Positions 44,650 to 52,560 of a DNA stretch of 64,000 nt are shown here, piece after piece; the stretch's first letter is position 1, and every line of letters starts with the position of its first letter. The translations under genes were made by a program, and so were the position numbers. The notes under the pieces are model-generated. The model was not told the origin of the DNA. It saw only the letters and a program-made list of their open reading frames with translations, and ran no database searches. Source of the DNA: Pseudozobellia thermophila (GTDB taxonomy: Bacteria; Bacteroidota; Bacteroidia; Flavobacteriales; Flavobacteriaceae); contig NZ_FQYU01000012.1 in assembly GCF_900141855.1 (NCBI RefSeq), positions 41,607 through 105,606 on the forward strand, given 5' to 3'.

Positions 44650-45081
44650 CTATTCGGAGAGCTTTAGGTTGTACAGGCCGCTGGGGCGCAATTGAAACCC
44701 AAGGCTTTTGTAAAGACCGATGGCCGGCTTTCGGTGATGGCCACTGAAGAGCATTACCTCGTCCAAGCCCCTATGCCTGGCCTCCTCGAGCAATTTTTCC
44801 ATTAGTTTTCTGCCGATGCCCTTGCCCCGGTGGGCCTCATCTACCACCACGTCCTCGACCATGCCGCGATAGCCGGATATGACCTTGTACATGGCCATAA
44901 GGGCAATGCCCAAAATGTCGTCGCCTTCCTTGCAAACCACGAAGAGCACGTGGTTGTCTTCTTGAAGTATTTGATGAAGTGGGCGCTGTACTATAATGGA
45001 ATTGAGTTGTTTGTACAATTCGCTTATTCGCCTTTGTGTCTTTTCGTCAAGTTCGAACTTATGTAAAACTTCTATGGTCAT
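44650..45081 (-). CDS. GNAT-family N-acetyltransferase
   Basis: A 143-aa single-domain acetyltransferase. The acetyl-CoA loop is in VVVDEAHRGKGIGRKLMEKL (RGKGIG), followed by the C-terminal GLYKSLGFQLRPSGLYNL. It resembles glucosamine-phosphate or small-molecule N-acetyltransferases of about this size; the substrate cannot be determined. It faces the LexA-like gene tail to tail with 7 bp between stop codons. Confidence 0.88.
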   Translation of the reverse strand: MTIEVLHKFELDEKTQRRISELYKQLNSIIVQRPLHQILQEDNHVLFVVCKEGDDILGIALMAMYKVISGYRGMVEDVVVDEAHRGKGIGRKLMEKLLEEARHRGLDEVMLFSGHHRKPAIGLYKSLGFQLRPSGLYNLKLSE

Positions 45082-45165
45082 GGCCTTTGAATTTTTAAGT
45101 AAACCAACACTGTAATTTGGCTTTGTATGGTTCTGTTTATCAGAAGTATAAAATTAAGTAAACTT

Positions 45166-46866
45166 TTAGAATCCCACGGCGGTGTCATCGCCCCGCTTAT
45201 CGGCGCCCCCTTCCAATCGGCCGTCGGCCATTACCCTAATGGCATCGACCTTGCCTATGATGGGGGTACGCTCCTCGTTGATGTTATAGCCCTTGGCCTT
45301 TAGGTTGTTCTTGAGTTCCTGCGAAAAGCCCTCGGGTTCGAAAATAACGACATCGGGTAGCCATTGGTGGTGAAAACGCGGGGCGTTTACGGCTTCTTGC
45401 ATGCTCATGTTAAATTCGTAGCCGTTCAAGATGGTTTGCGCCACGGCCGTGATGATGGTTGAGCCGCCCGGGGTGCCGACCACCATCCACAGTTGGCCGC
45501 CTTTTTCGACGATGGTGGGGGTCATGCTGCTGAGCATCCGTTTTTCGGGTGCGATACTATTGGCCTCGGCACCGATGAGTCCGAACATATTCGGCACTCC
45601 GGCCTTGGCGCTAAAGTCGTCCATCTCGTTGTTCAAGAAGAAGCCCAGTTCGTCGCAATAGAGTTTGGATCCGTAGGCCCCGTTCAGGGTGGTGGTCACC
45701 GAAACGGCATTGCCTTCGGCATCGACGATGGAGTAGTGGGTGGTTTCCATGCTTTCGGCCATCGCAATGCTTCCCTCCCTAACATCGCTCGATCGGGTGG
45801 CCGCCTCGAATGAAAAGTCGGCCATACGCTGTGTTATATATTCCTGGCCCAGCAGTATATCCAAGGGGATGTCGGTAAAATCGGGATCGCCCAGGTAGTA
45901 GTTGCGGTCGGCATAGGCCCTACGGGCGGCCTCGGTAAACAATTGGATCGCTTTTTCGGAGTTGTGCCCAAAGCTGCCGATATCGTAGGGCTCGATCATC
46001 TTGAAGATCTGGTTCATGGTTACCCCTCCGCTACTGGGCGGACTCATCGATATGATCCGCAGGTCCTTGTAATTGAAAATGATGGGCTGCCGCCATTTGG
46101 CCTCGTACCGCGCCAGGTCCTCTTCGGTGATAAAGCCTCCCTTCGCCTGGATAAAATCGGCCAACTTTTTGGCGACTTCCCCCTTGTAAAAACCGTCACG
46201 TCCCTTTTGTGCAATTTGCCCCATGGTTCGGGCCAAGGCCGGGTATTTCACCACATCGTTCACCTTGCTGTCGATCGGAAAGGTGGTGCTGTCCCCGTTT
46301 ACTTCCAGTATCTTGTCGCGAACGCCCTTGAACCTCCTGGCCTGGTTTTCGGTAACCACGATCCCGTTTTCGGCCAGGGCGATGACCGGGGCGAAGATCT
46401 CTTCCAGGGGAAGCGATCCGAATTTTTTGTGCACCTCTATGATCCCGGCTACCGTTCCCGGAACCCCCACTGCAGTGGCACCCTTGGTGCTCATTTCGGG
46501 GATAACGTTGCCCAGGGAGTCCAGATACATGTCCCGATGGGCCGCCAAGGGGGCCTTTTCGCGATAGTCCAAGGCACCGACATCGCCATCGGCCTTTCTA
46601 TAGACCATAAAACCGCCGCCCCCCAAATTGCCCGCAAAGGGATAGGCCACCACCAGGGCCATCTCAGTGGCTACCATGGCATCAAAGGCATTACCGCCCT
46701 TTTTCATGATCTCTACCCCGATCTTCGAAGCTTCTTCACGGGCCGATACGACCATGGCCTTTTCGGTGACCAGGCCCGTCGGGGCCGCGGGTCGCGTCTT
46801 GCAGTTGACAAATAGAAGAAGTGTTGCGAACAAGGGGATCAGTGGGGAGGTAATCGGTCTTTTCAT
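45166..46866 (-). CDS. ggt: Gamma-glutamyltransferase (lipoprotein)
   Basis: GGT cleaves or transfers the gamma-glutamyl group of glutathione. The 566-aa precursor should self-cleave before the nucleophile Thr375 in ESMETTHYSI, giving large and small subunits. Other landmarks are NAFDAMVATEMAL, the glycine loop NLGGGGFMVYR and NNEMDDFS. The leader has a hydrophobic stretch ending at Cys22 (LLLFVNCK), so it is probably a lipoprotein exposed in the periplasm or outer membrane. It lies 11 bp after the acyl-carrier-protein phosphodiesterase gene on the same strand. Confidence 0.94.
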   Translation of the reverse strand: MKRPITSPLIPLFATLLLFVNCKTRPAAPTGLVTEKAMVVSAREEASKIGVEIMKKGGNAFDAMVATEMALVVAYPFAGNLGGGGFMVYRKADGDVGALDYREKAPLAAHRDMYLDSLGNVIPEMSTKGATAVGVPGTVAGIIEVHKKFGSLPLEEIFAPVIALAENGIVVTENQARRFKGVRDKILEVNGDSTTFPIDSKVNDVVKYPALARTMGQIAQKGRDGFYKGEVAKKLADFIQAKGGFITEEDLARYEAKWRQPIIFNYKDLRIISMSPPSSGGVTMNQIFKMIEPYDIGSFGHNSEKAIQLFTEAARRAYADRNYYLGDPDFTDIPLDILLGQEYITQRMADFSFEAATRSSDVREGSIAMAESMETTHYSIVDAEGNAVSVTTTLNGAYGSKLYCDELGFFLNNEMDDFSAKAGVPNMFGLIGAEANSIAPEKRMLSSMTPTIVEKGGQLWMVVGTPGGSTIITAVAQTILNGYEFNMSMQEAVNAPRFHHQWLPDVVIFEPEGFSQELKNNLKAKGYNINEERTPIIGKVDAIRVMADGRLEGGADKRGDDTAVGF

Positions 46867-46877
46867 ACTTTGTTTTT

Positions 46878-47477
46878 TTATGGGCTGTTATGTTTCAAGG
46901 AAATGTATTTCTGTTTGGCGAACACCCTGAGTTCCTCGAAGAATTCGGTAAATTCCCTTTCAAACTCATCGTAGTGTTCCTCCAAGTCGAGGATGGCAAA
47001 ATTCATCTTGGACCTGTTCTTTGTTCTGCGGTTCATGCCGTTGAGTACCTTGCCGATGCCCTTCATTTTGGAATAGTTATAGATCCAGTTGTCGGCGATC
47101 ATATAGGGCATCATCCGCTTTACACCATCGGGAAGGATGGCGTAATGGTCTTCGAGAAGGTCGTAAAAACCGTCGACGTAGACCTCCAAGGGGGTATCGC
47201 TGTACCGGCGCCAGTTCTTGGCCAGGAAATGATCGTAGAAAATATCGACGATTACCCTGCTGTAGTGGCTGTAGTTGACGTGGAGCCGCTTACTGCTTTT
47301 TTTGGGAATGGGGTGGGTGTCGGTAAACGTATCGATTTCGCGATGCAGGTAAATACCCTGTTGTACGCGTGGGGGCAGGTGGTCGAACCTGTTACCTCGA
47401 ATACTGTCGGCGATAAAATTGCCAAGCGTTATTTCGTCGTCTTCGAACGAAAGATAAATGTGGGCCAAAAAATTCAT
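46878..47477 (-). CDS. Acyl carrier protein phosphodiesterase (AcpH-like, DUF479)
   Basis: A 199-aa HD-like hydrolase that in E. coli removes the 4'-phosphopantetheine group from ACP. Signatures are the start MNFLAHIYLSF, then LGNFIADSIRG and HREIDTFTDTHP with the metal-binding histidines and aspartates. Size matches E. coli AcpH. It precedes ggt by 11 bp and diverges from glmM across a 73-bp gap. Confidence 0.88.
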   Translation of the reverse strand: MNFLAHIYLSFEDDEITLGNFIADSIRGNRFDHLPPRVQQGIYLHREIDTFTDTHPIPKKSSKRLHVNYSHYSRVIVDIFYDHFLAKNWRRYSDTPLEVYVDGFYDLLEDHYAILPDGVKRMMPYMIADNWIYNYSKMKGIGKVLNGMNRRTKNRSKMNFAILDLEEHYDEFEREFTEFFEELRVFAKQKYISLKHNSP

Positions 47478-47523
47478 TGCCTCGAATTTACAAATTGCTT
47501 ACTTAGATTTTATACCATACCTG

Positions 47524-47531
47524 TATATTTG
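47524..47531 (+). promoter_or_regulatory. glmM promoter, -7 element TATATTTG
   Basis: Exact TAnnTTTG match, 19 nt before ATG 47551. It lies inside a longer frame open from 47458 and so supports the later start. Confidence 0.6.
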
Positions 47532-47550
47532 CGAAAACTTTTTCATTACT

Positions 47551-48939
47551 ATGACACTTATCAAATCTATTTCTGGAATTAGAGGGACCATTGGAGGTAA
47601 CCCAGGTGACAATTTAACGCCTATTGACGCCGTGAAGTTTGCGGCGGCTTACGGGATATGGCTAAAGGACTATTCCAAAAAAGGGAAGTTGAAAGTGGTC
47701 ATCGGCCGCGATGCGCGATTGTCCGGTGAAATGATACAGAATTTGGTGGTGTCTACCTTGGTGGGCCTGGGCATTGACGTTATCGACCTTGACCTGTCCA
47801 CTACGCCTACGGTCGAAATAGCCGTTCCGCTCGAGAAGGCCGACGGGGGCATCATACTGACGGCAAGCCATAATCCCAAGCAATGGAACGCCTTAAAGTT
47901 GCTCAACGAAAAAGGGGAGTTTTTGAATGCGGAACAAGGGGCCAAGATCTTGGAAATTGCCGAAAAGGAAGACTTTGCCTTCTCCGAGGTGGATGATTTG
48001 GGAAGCATTACCCGAAACGATTCCTATATCGATATCCATATCGACGAAGTACTCGACCTTTCCTTGGTCGACGCCGATACCATCCGCAAGGCCAAGTTCA
48101 AGGTGGTCGTAGACGGTGTAAACTCTACCGGAGGCATTGCCATTCCCAAGTTGTTGCAAGAGCTGGGGGTGGAAGTGGTAAAGCTCTACTGCGACCCAAC
48201 CGGCCATTTTCCACATAATCCCGAGCCCCTGAAGGAACACTTGGGCGATATCTGCAAGCTCGTGGTCGAGGAAAAGGCGGACTTTGGCATCGTGGTAGAC
48301 CCCGACGTCGATCGCTTGGCCTTTATCGATAACAAAGGGGAGATGTTCGGGGAAGAATATACCCTGGTGGCCTGTGCCGACTACGTTTTGGGCAAGACCA
48401 AAGGGAACACGGTCTCCAACCTGTCCTCGTCCCGTGCCCTGAGGGACATTACCGAAAAACACGGGGGTACCTACGAGGCCTCGGCCGTGGGCGAGGTAAA
48501 CGTCGTGACGAAGATGAAGGCCAATAAGGCCATTATCGGTGGGGAGGGCAATGGCGGCATCATCTACCCCGAAAGCCATTATGGGCGCGACTCTTTGGTC
48601 GGAACGGCCCTGTTCTTGATGCTTATGGCCGAAAAAGGAGGTACGGTTGCCGATCTGAGGGCCAGCTATCCCTCGTATTTTATGAGCAAGAAGAAAATTC
48701 AGTTGACCCCGGGATTGGATGTCGACGCCATTCTCAAGGCCATGGCCGAAAAATATAAGGACGAGGAACTGTCGACCATAGACGGGGTTAAGATAGACTT
48801 TCCCGAAAACTGGGTACACCTGCGCAAGTCCAATACCGAACCCATTATCAGGATCTACACCGAGGCGAAAAGCCAACAAGAGGCTGATGGTTTGGCCGAT
48901 CGTATAATCGGCGAAATAAAAGAGGTAGCGGGACTCTAG
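47551..48939 (+). CDS. glmM: Phosphoglucosamine mutase (alpha-D-phosphohexomutase family)
   Basis: GlmM isomerises glucosamine-6-phosphate to glucosamine-1-phosphate for UDP-GlcNAc, peptidoglycan and lipid A. The 462-aa protein has the four phosphohexomutase signatures: phosphoserine loop TASHNPKQWN (Ser106), metal site VVDPDVDRLAF, sugar-specificity loop GGEGNGGIIYPE and phosphate-binding RKSNTEPIIRIY. Members of this Bacteroidetes branch are usually called GlmM, but phosphomannomutase activity cannot be excluded by eye. ATG 47551 fits MTLIKSISGIRGTIGG. An EEP-family gene follows after 5 bp. Confidence 0.9.
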   Translation: MTLIKSISGIRGTIGGNPGDNLTPIDAVKFAAAYGIWLKDYSKKGKLKVVIGRDARLSGEMIQNLVVSTLVGLGIDVIDLDLSTTPTVEIAVPLEKADGGIILTASHNPKQWNALKLLNEKGEFLNAEQGAKILEIAEKEDFAFSEVDDLGSITRNDSYIDIHIDEVLDLSLVDADTIRKAKFKVVVDGVNSTGGIAIPKLLQELGVEVVKLYCDPTGHFPHNPEPLKEHLGDICKLVVEEKADFGIVVDPDVDRLAFIDNKGEMFGEEYTLVACADYVLGKTKGNTVSNLSSSRALRDITEKHGGTYEASAVGEVNVVTKMKANKAIIGGEGNGGIIYPESHYGRDSLVGTALFLMLMAEKGGTVADLRASYPSYFMSKKKIQLTPGLDVDAILKAMAEKYKDEELSTIDGVKIDFPENWVHLRKSNTEPIIRIYTEAKSQQEADGLADRIIGEIKEVAGL

Positions 48940-48944
48940 ACCAG

Positions 48945-49730
48945 ATGGTGAAACCAATGCGAAGGTTCTTTATCGTTCCCCTGTTCTTGCTGGCCCTGGT
49001 AGGCCGGGCGCAAAGCGATACCCTGAGGGTAATGAGCTTTAACATACTTCACGGGGCCACGGTAAGGAACGATTTTAACCTCGATACCATCGCGGCCGTA
49101 ATAAAATCGTATGACCCGGATTTGGTCGCCCTCCAAGAAGTGGACGTCAAGACCCGTAGGGCCAAAAAGTACGACCTTCCGACCGAATTGGCATATCGAA
49201 CCGGTATGGCGCCCTTGTTTGCCCGTGCCATGTACTACGACGGGGGCGAATACGGCGAGGCCGTACTTTCGAGGTACAGCTTTGTCGAAACCCGGAACGT
49301 GGCCCTACCGCATCTACCGGATTCCGAACCCCGGGCGGCGGCCGTTGTCAAGGTAAGGACCCAAAAGGGAAATACCTTCCGGTTTATCGCTACCCATTTA
49401 GACCATCAGGCCGACGAAGCCGACCGGATCATGCAGGCCAAGGCCTTGGTAAGGGAATTCGGCGCATCGGAATACCCTACCTTGCTCTTGGGCGATCTGA
49501 ATGCCGAACCCAACAGTGGCACCATGGCGATCATCTCCGAGGTATTTAAATCTCCCGATGTCGATGGGGCCGGGGAATACACCTATCCTTCTTCGGGCCC
49601 CCATAAAAAGATCGACTACATCCTTTACGACCGGCCCGGGCATTGGAAAGTACTTGAATATAAGGTGCTCTGCGAAAATTATGCCAGCGACCATTGCATC
49701 GTCATGGCTACCTTGGTGTTTAGGCCCTGA
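48945..49730 (+). CDS. Secreted endonuclease/exonuclease/phosphatase family protein
   Basis: A 261-aa EEP-superfamily hydrolase with a signal peptide (cleaved near LVGRAQS). Catalytic landmarks are MSFNILHG, ALQEVD (metal-binding Glu), ATHLDHQ, LLGDLNAEPNS, KKIDYILYD and ASDHCIV. The fold covers DNases, sphingomyelinases and inositol phosphatases; the secreted form here could hydrolyse nucleic acid or phosphoesters outside the cell. ATG 48945 is 5 bp after glmM; ATG 48957 (MRRFFIV) would also give a good leader. Its 3' end overlaps the opposing sterol desaturase gene by 11 bp. Confidence 0.88.
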   Translation: MVKPMRRFFIVPLFLLALVGRAQSDTLRVMSFNILHGATVRNDFNLDTIAAVIKSYDPDLVALQEVDVKTRRAKKYDLPTELAYRTGMAPLFARAMYYDGGEYGEAVLSRYSFVETRNVALPHLPDSEPRAAAVVKVRTQKGNTFRFIATHLDHQADEADRIMQAKALVREFGASEYPTLLLGDLNAEPNSGTMAIISEVFKSPDVDGAGEYTYPSSGPHKKIDYILYDRPGHWKVLEYKVLCENYASDHCIVMATLVFRP

Positions 49731-50721
49731 CCCGTGCTTTTTGCGAATTGAAATAATGGGCCCGTACCACTTTGGCCGTCTTATGGTCTCCCGTATGGTG
49801 CCAGCCCGGGGGCATAACGAGGTAAAGTAGTTTGTTCTTGATGCCCGGGGCGTGCCAGACATCCTTGGCCAAGGCGATGATCTCACCAAAGTAGACGTCG
49901 ATAAAATTGCCCGAATCGATTTCGCGGGTAATGCCGTATTCGATTTTTTCGTCGTCCTGCTCTTCTTGATAGGTGCCGAAGACCCGGTCCCAAATGTTCA
50001 ACAGGTTACAAAAATTGGTATCCATATAAAGGGGGTTCTTGGCGTGGTGTACCCGGTGGTGCGAGGGCGTAAGCACCCACTTTTCCAGAAAACCGAAGCG
50101 CCCGTTCCTCATAATATTTTCACCCACATGGATAAAGGCACCGTAGGTGCCGTCGATAAACATGATCACAAAGAGCATGGTCGGTTCCACGCCGGCCAAA
50201 ATGCAGACCGTCGTCCTGATCGTATCGGCATAAGGGGCCTCCAGAAAAAAATGGGCATAGGTTACCGATAGGTTCATATCTTCAGGTGCGTGGTGGGTAG
50301 AGTGCAGGCACCAGAACAAACGCACCTTGTGCCCCCAATAGTGGTACAGGAAATGACCGAACTCCCAGACGATATAGGCATAGATGAACCAGTACCAGGT
50401 AGCCTCGGTCTGAAAAAGGGCATAGGGCTGAAACCAACCGATACATAAGGTTACCATGGCAATGGCAATGAAGCGACCGACAAAGCGGTTGAAGATGTAA
50501 ATAAGAAAATTCACCTTATAGACCTTGGTCTGCGGCTTTTTGTAAATGAGGCCCAGGATCAATTCCAAAATGACCAAAAGGGGGATGATGGGTAGGATCA
50601 GGGAGGTAAACCCCTCATAGGTGCGCAAAGCACTGTAATTACCTGTTTTTAAGATTTCCCAAGCCTGTGATATGCCTAGAAAACCGATAATTTCTTGATA
50701 GATGGTGTCTAAAATTTCCAT
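49720..50721 (-). CDS. Sterol desaturase/fatty acid hydroxylase family membrane protein
   Basis: A 333-aa di-iron membrane oxygenase with about five hydrophobic segments. The eight-histidine pattern is visible: HFLYHYWGH (His-x3-His region), HSTHHAPED (HxxHH) and HHRVHHAKN (HxxHH). Relatives hydroxylate or desaturate sterols, carotenoids, alkylglycerols or fatty acids; the substrate here is unknown. The C-terminal tail overlaps the EEP-family gene's end by 11 bp in opposite orientation. Confidence 0.9.
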   Translation of the reverse strand: MEILDTIYQEIIGFLGISQAWEILKTGNYSALRTYEGFTSLILPIIPLLVILELILGLIYKKPQTKVYKVNFLIYIFNRFVGRFIAIAMVTLCIGWFQPYALFQTEATWYWFIYAYIVWEFGHFLYHYWGHKVRLFWCLHSTHHAPEDMNLSVTYAHFFLEAPYADTIRTTVCILAGVEPTMLFVIMFIDGTYGAFIHVGENIMRNGRFGFLEKWVLTPSHHRVHHAKNPLYMDTNFCNLLNIWDRVFGTYQEEQDDEKIEYGITREIDSGNFIDVYFGEIIALAKDVWHAPGIKNKLLYLVMPPGWHHTGDHKTAKVVRAHYFNSQKARVRA

Positions 50722-50788
50722 GAATACGATATTGGTGTTAGGTTTGTTTGGAAATTTATAAAAATACCAATCTATTTTTAATGGAATC

Positions 50789-51688
50789 TTATTTTGGTGG
50801 ATTTTTGAATTTTTCCGGAACGCTGTTCCTGTGTTTCCACCGTCGGTGGGTCCATAGGTAATATTCCGGTTTTTCGTGGATTTGTTGCTCGGCCAAACGC
50901 AGGAACTTGTCCGTGATCTCGTTTTCCGCTGTATCGGAACCCGACGTGGTGATCGGGATAAACTCGGCCTTGTAGTAGCCCCGCCTTACTTTTGAAACCT
51001 TAAGGAAAAGCACGGCCAGGTCCATTTTTCGGGCCATGGTTTCCGCCCCGTTTATCACGGGCACCGTGGTGCCCATAAATTCCGTCCAATAGCGGGCCCT
51101 GTGTTTTTGGGGCGATTGGTCGCTTACCATGCCGAAAACCCCCAGGTCGCCGTTCCTATAGTTTTTCACTACCGTTGCGACCGCCTGTTTTTGGGTGAGC
51201 AGTACCGTGTTCCATCGGGCGCGTACCTTCTTTACCCAGCGGTCGAAGTATTTGTTGCTGATCTTTTGGTATACGGCATAGCCCTTGGAGGTCACGTAAT
51301 TGTTGATGCTCACGTTCCACTCCCAATTGGCGTAGTGCGAACAGACCAAGAGTACCATCTTCCTTTGTTCCACCTCCTGCAATACCTCGATGTTCTGTAC
51401 CGCATAGCGCTTTTCGACCTCTTCCTTCGAAAGCTTCATGGTTTTTACCATTTCCAAAAAGGTATCGCAGAGATGCCGGTAAAACTTCTTTTCGATGTCC
51501 TTCAACTCCTTTTCCGGTTTATCGGGAAAGGCCAGGCGCAAATTGGTACGGACCACCTTCTTTCGATATCCCACAATGCGGTATACGATAAAATATACGA
51601 CATCGGAGAAACCGTAAAAGAGCTTATGGGGGAGTCTGGAGATCAGCCAGAGCAAGGGAAAGACCAATACGAAAACGAGCCGTTGCAT
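50789..51688 (-). CDS. LpxL/HtrB-type lysophospholipid acyltransferase
   Basis: A 299-aa inner-membrane acyltransferase of the lipid A late-acylation family. A hydrophobic N-terminal anchor (LVFVLVFPLLWLISRLPH) is followed by the catalytic HxxxxE motif in SHYANWEW, then VSDQSPQKH and the conserved substrate loop FMGTTVPVINGAETMARK. It should add an acyl-oxyacyl chain to lipid A, or a similar chain to an ornithine-type lipid. Its promoter shares an 18-bp palindrome with the divergent rhomboid gene. Confidence 0.9.
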   Translation of the reverse strand: MQRLVFVLVFPLLWLISRLPHKLFYGFSDVVYFIVYRIVGYRKKVVRTNLRLAFPDKPEKELKDIEKKFYRHLCDTFLEMVKTMKLSKEEVEKRYAVQNIEVLQEVEQRKMVLLVCSHYANWEWNVSINNYVTSKGYAVYQKISNKYFDRWVKKVRARWNTVLLTQKQAVATVVKNYRNGDLGVFGMVSDQSPQKHRARYWTEFMGTTVPVINGAETMARKMDLAVLFLKVSKVRRGYYKAEFIPITTSGSDTAENEITDKFLRLAEQQIHEKPEYYLWTHRRWKHRNSVPEKFKNPPK

Positions 51689-51705
51689 GCTTAATATTTA
51701 GTGCG

Positions 51706-51723
51706 CAAATATAGCTATATTTG
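51706..51723. promoter_or_regulatory. Palindromic divergent promoter for LpxL-type and rhomboid genes
   Basis: CAAATATAGCTATATTTG is a perfect 18-bp palindrome made of two back-to-back TATATTTG elements, one on each strand. The minus-strand copy ends 17 nt from the acyltransferase start, and the plus-strand copy ends 22 nt from the rhomboid ATG 51746. Confidence 0.6.
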
Positions 51724-51745
51724 GCACGAAATTAACTTGGCCGCT

Positions 51746-52396
51746 ATGTACAATATGGATTTTACCACAATTGTGGTAATTGCTGCAAATATTCTGGTTT
51801 CCCTTAAGGGGTTTAACGATTCGTCGTTCTTTGAGCGCTATAAATTCAATATTTCGGCCATTAGGTCGGGGCAGAAGGAGCGGATGCTCACCTCGGGTTT
51901 TCTCCACGTAGACTGGGCCCATCTGTTCTTCAACATGTTCACCCTGTATTTTTTTGCCCCGGTGTTGATCGCCTGGGTGGGGTCGGGCAAGTTTTTGGTG
52001 GTCTACTTCATCAGCCTGCTGGCGGGAAGCCTTTTGGCCATGTTCTTTCATAAAAACGAGCCTTATTACAGTGCCGTAGGTGCCAGTGGTGCGGTAACGG
52101 GGGTCTTGTATGCGGCCATACTCTTGCAGCCCAATATGCAATTGGGCATCATGTTCATTCCCATACCCTTGCCGGCCTATGTCTTTGGGATCGGCTACCT
52201 GTTGTATTCCATTTACGGGATGAAGAGCCGTATCGGCAACATTGGCCATACCGCCCATTTCGGCGGGGCCGTGGGAGGTTATGTGACCACCCTGTTTTTT
52301 TTGCCGGAACTCTTGGTAGAGGAGCCCTTGATGGTAGGTTTGCTGGCCTTGCCCATCGTCGTGCTTTTCGCCATGGAAAAACTGGGCAAGATTTAA
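51746..52396 (+). CDS. Rhomboid-family intramembrane serine protease
   Basis: A 216-aa six-helix membrane protease. The catalytic Ser114 is in GASGAVTG and the catalytic His171 in HTAHFGGAVGG. His59 and Asn63 of the oxyanion region are in HVDWAHLFFNMFTL. The dyad is intact, so it should cleave single-pass membrane substrates. A frame open from GTG 51701 would run across the promoter palindrome, so ATG 51746 is used; ATG 51755 is also possible. Confidence 0.92.
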   Translation: MYNMDFTTIVVIAANILVSLKGFNDSSFFERYKFNISAIRSGQKERMLTSGFLHVDWAHLFFNMFTLYFFAPVLIAWVGSGKFLVVYFISLLAGSLLAMFFHKNEPYYSAVGASGAVTGVLYAAILLQPNMQLGIMFIPIPLPAYVFGIGYLLYSIYGMKSRIGNIGHTAHFGGAVGGYVTTLFFLPELLVEEPLMVGLLALPIVVLFAMEKLGKI

Positions 52397-52507
52397 GGCC
52401 TACCGTAATTTTCACCGCTTTATTCCAATGGGCGTCAGATAATTGCCATTCGACCCGCTTTAAGGGGGGCTTGGTCGAAAAAACACCCCTTGATTATACA
52501 CTTCGCC

Positions 52508-52515
52508 TAATTTTG
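52508..52515 (+). promoter_or_regulatory. Promoter of the LVIVD-type lipoprotein gene, -7 element TAATTTTG
   Basis: Exact TAnnTTTG match, 45 nt before ATG 52561. A TTG at 52490-52492 lies 18 bp upstream and may be the -33 element. Confidence 0.5.
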
Positions 52516-52560
52516 CCGTTAGATTAGAACCCAAATCTAATTGTACTAAACCTATTTACG

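Noticed and set aside
47893..48957. 354-codon open frame antisense to glmM
   Set aside because: All four phosphohexomutase motifs are on the plus strand; the antisense frame shows no family features.
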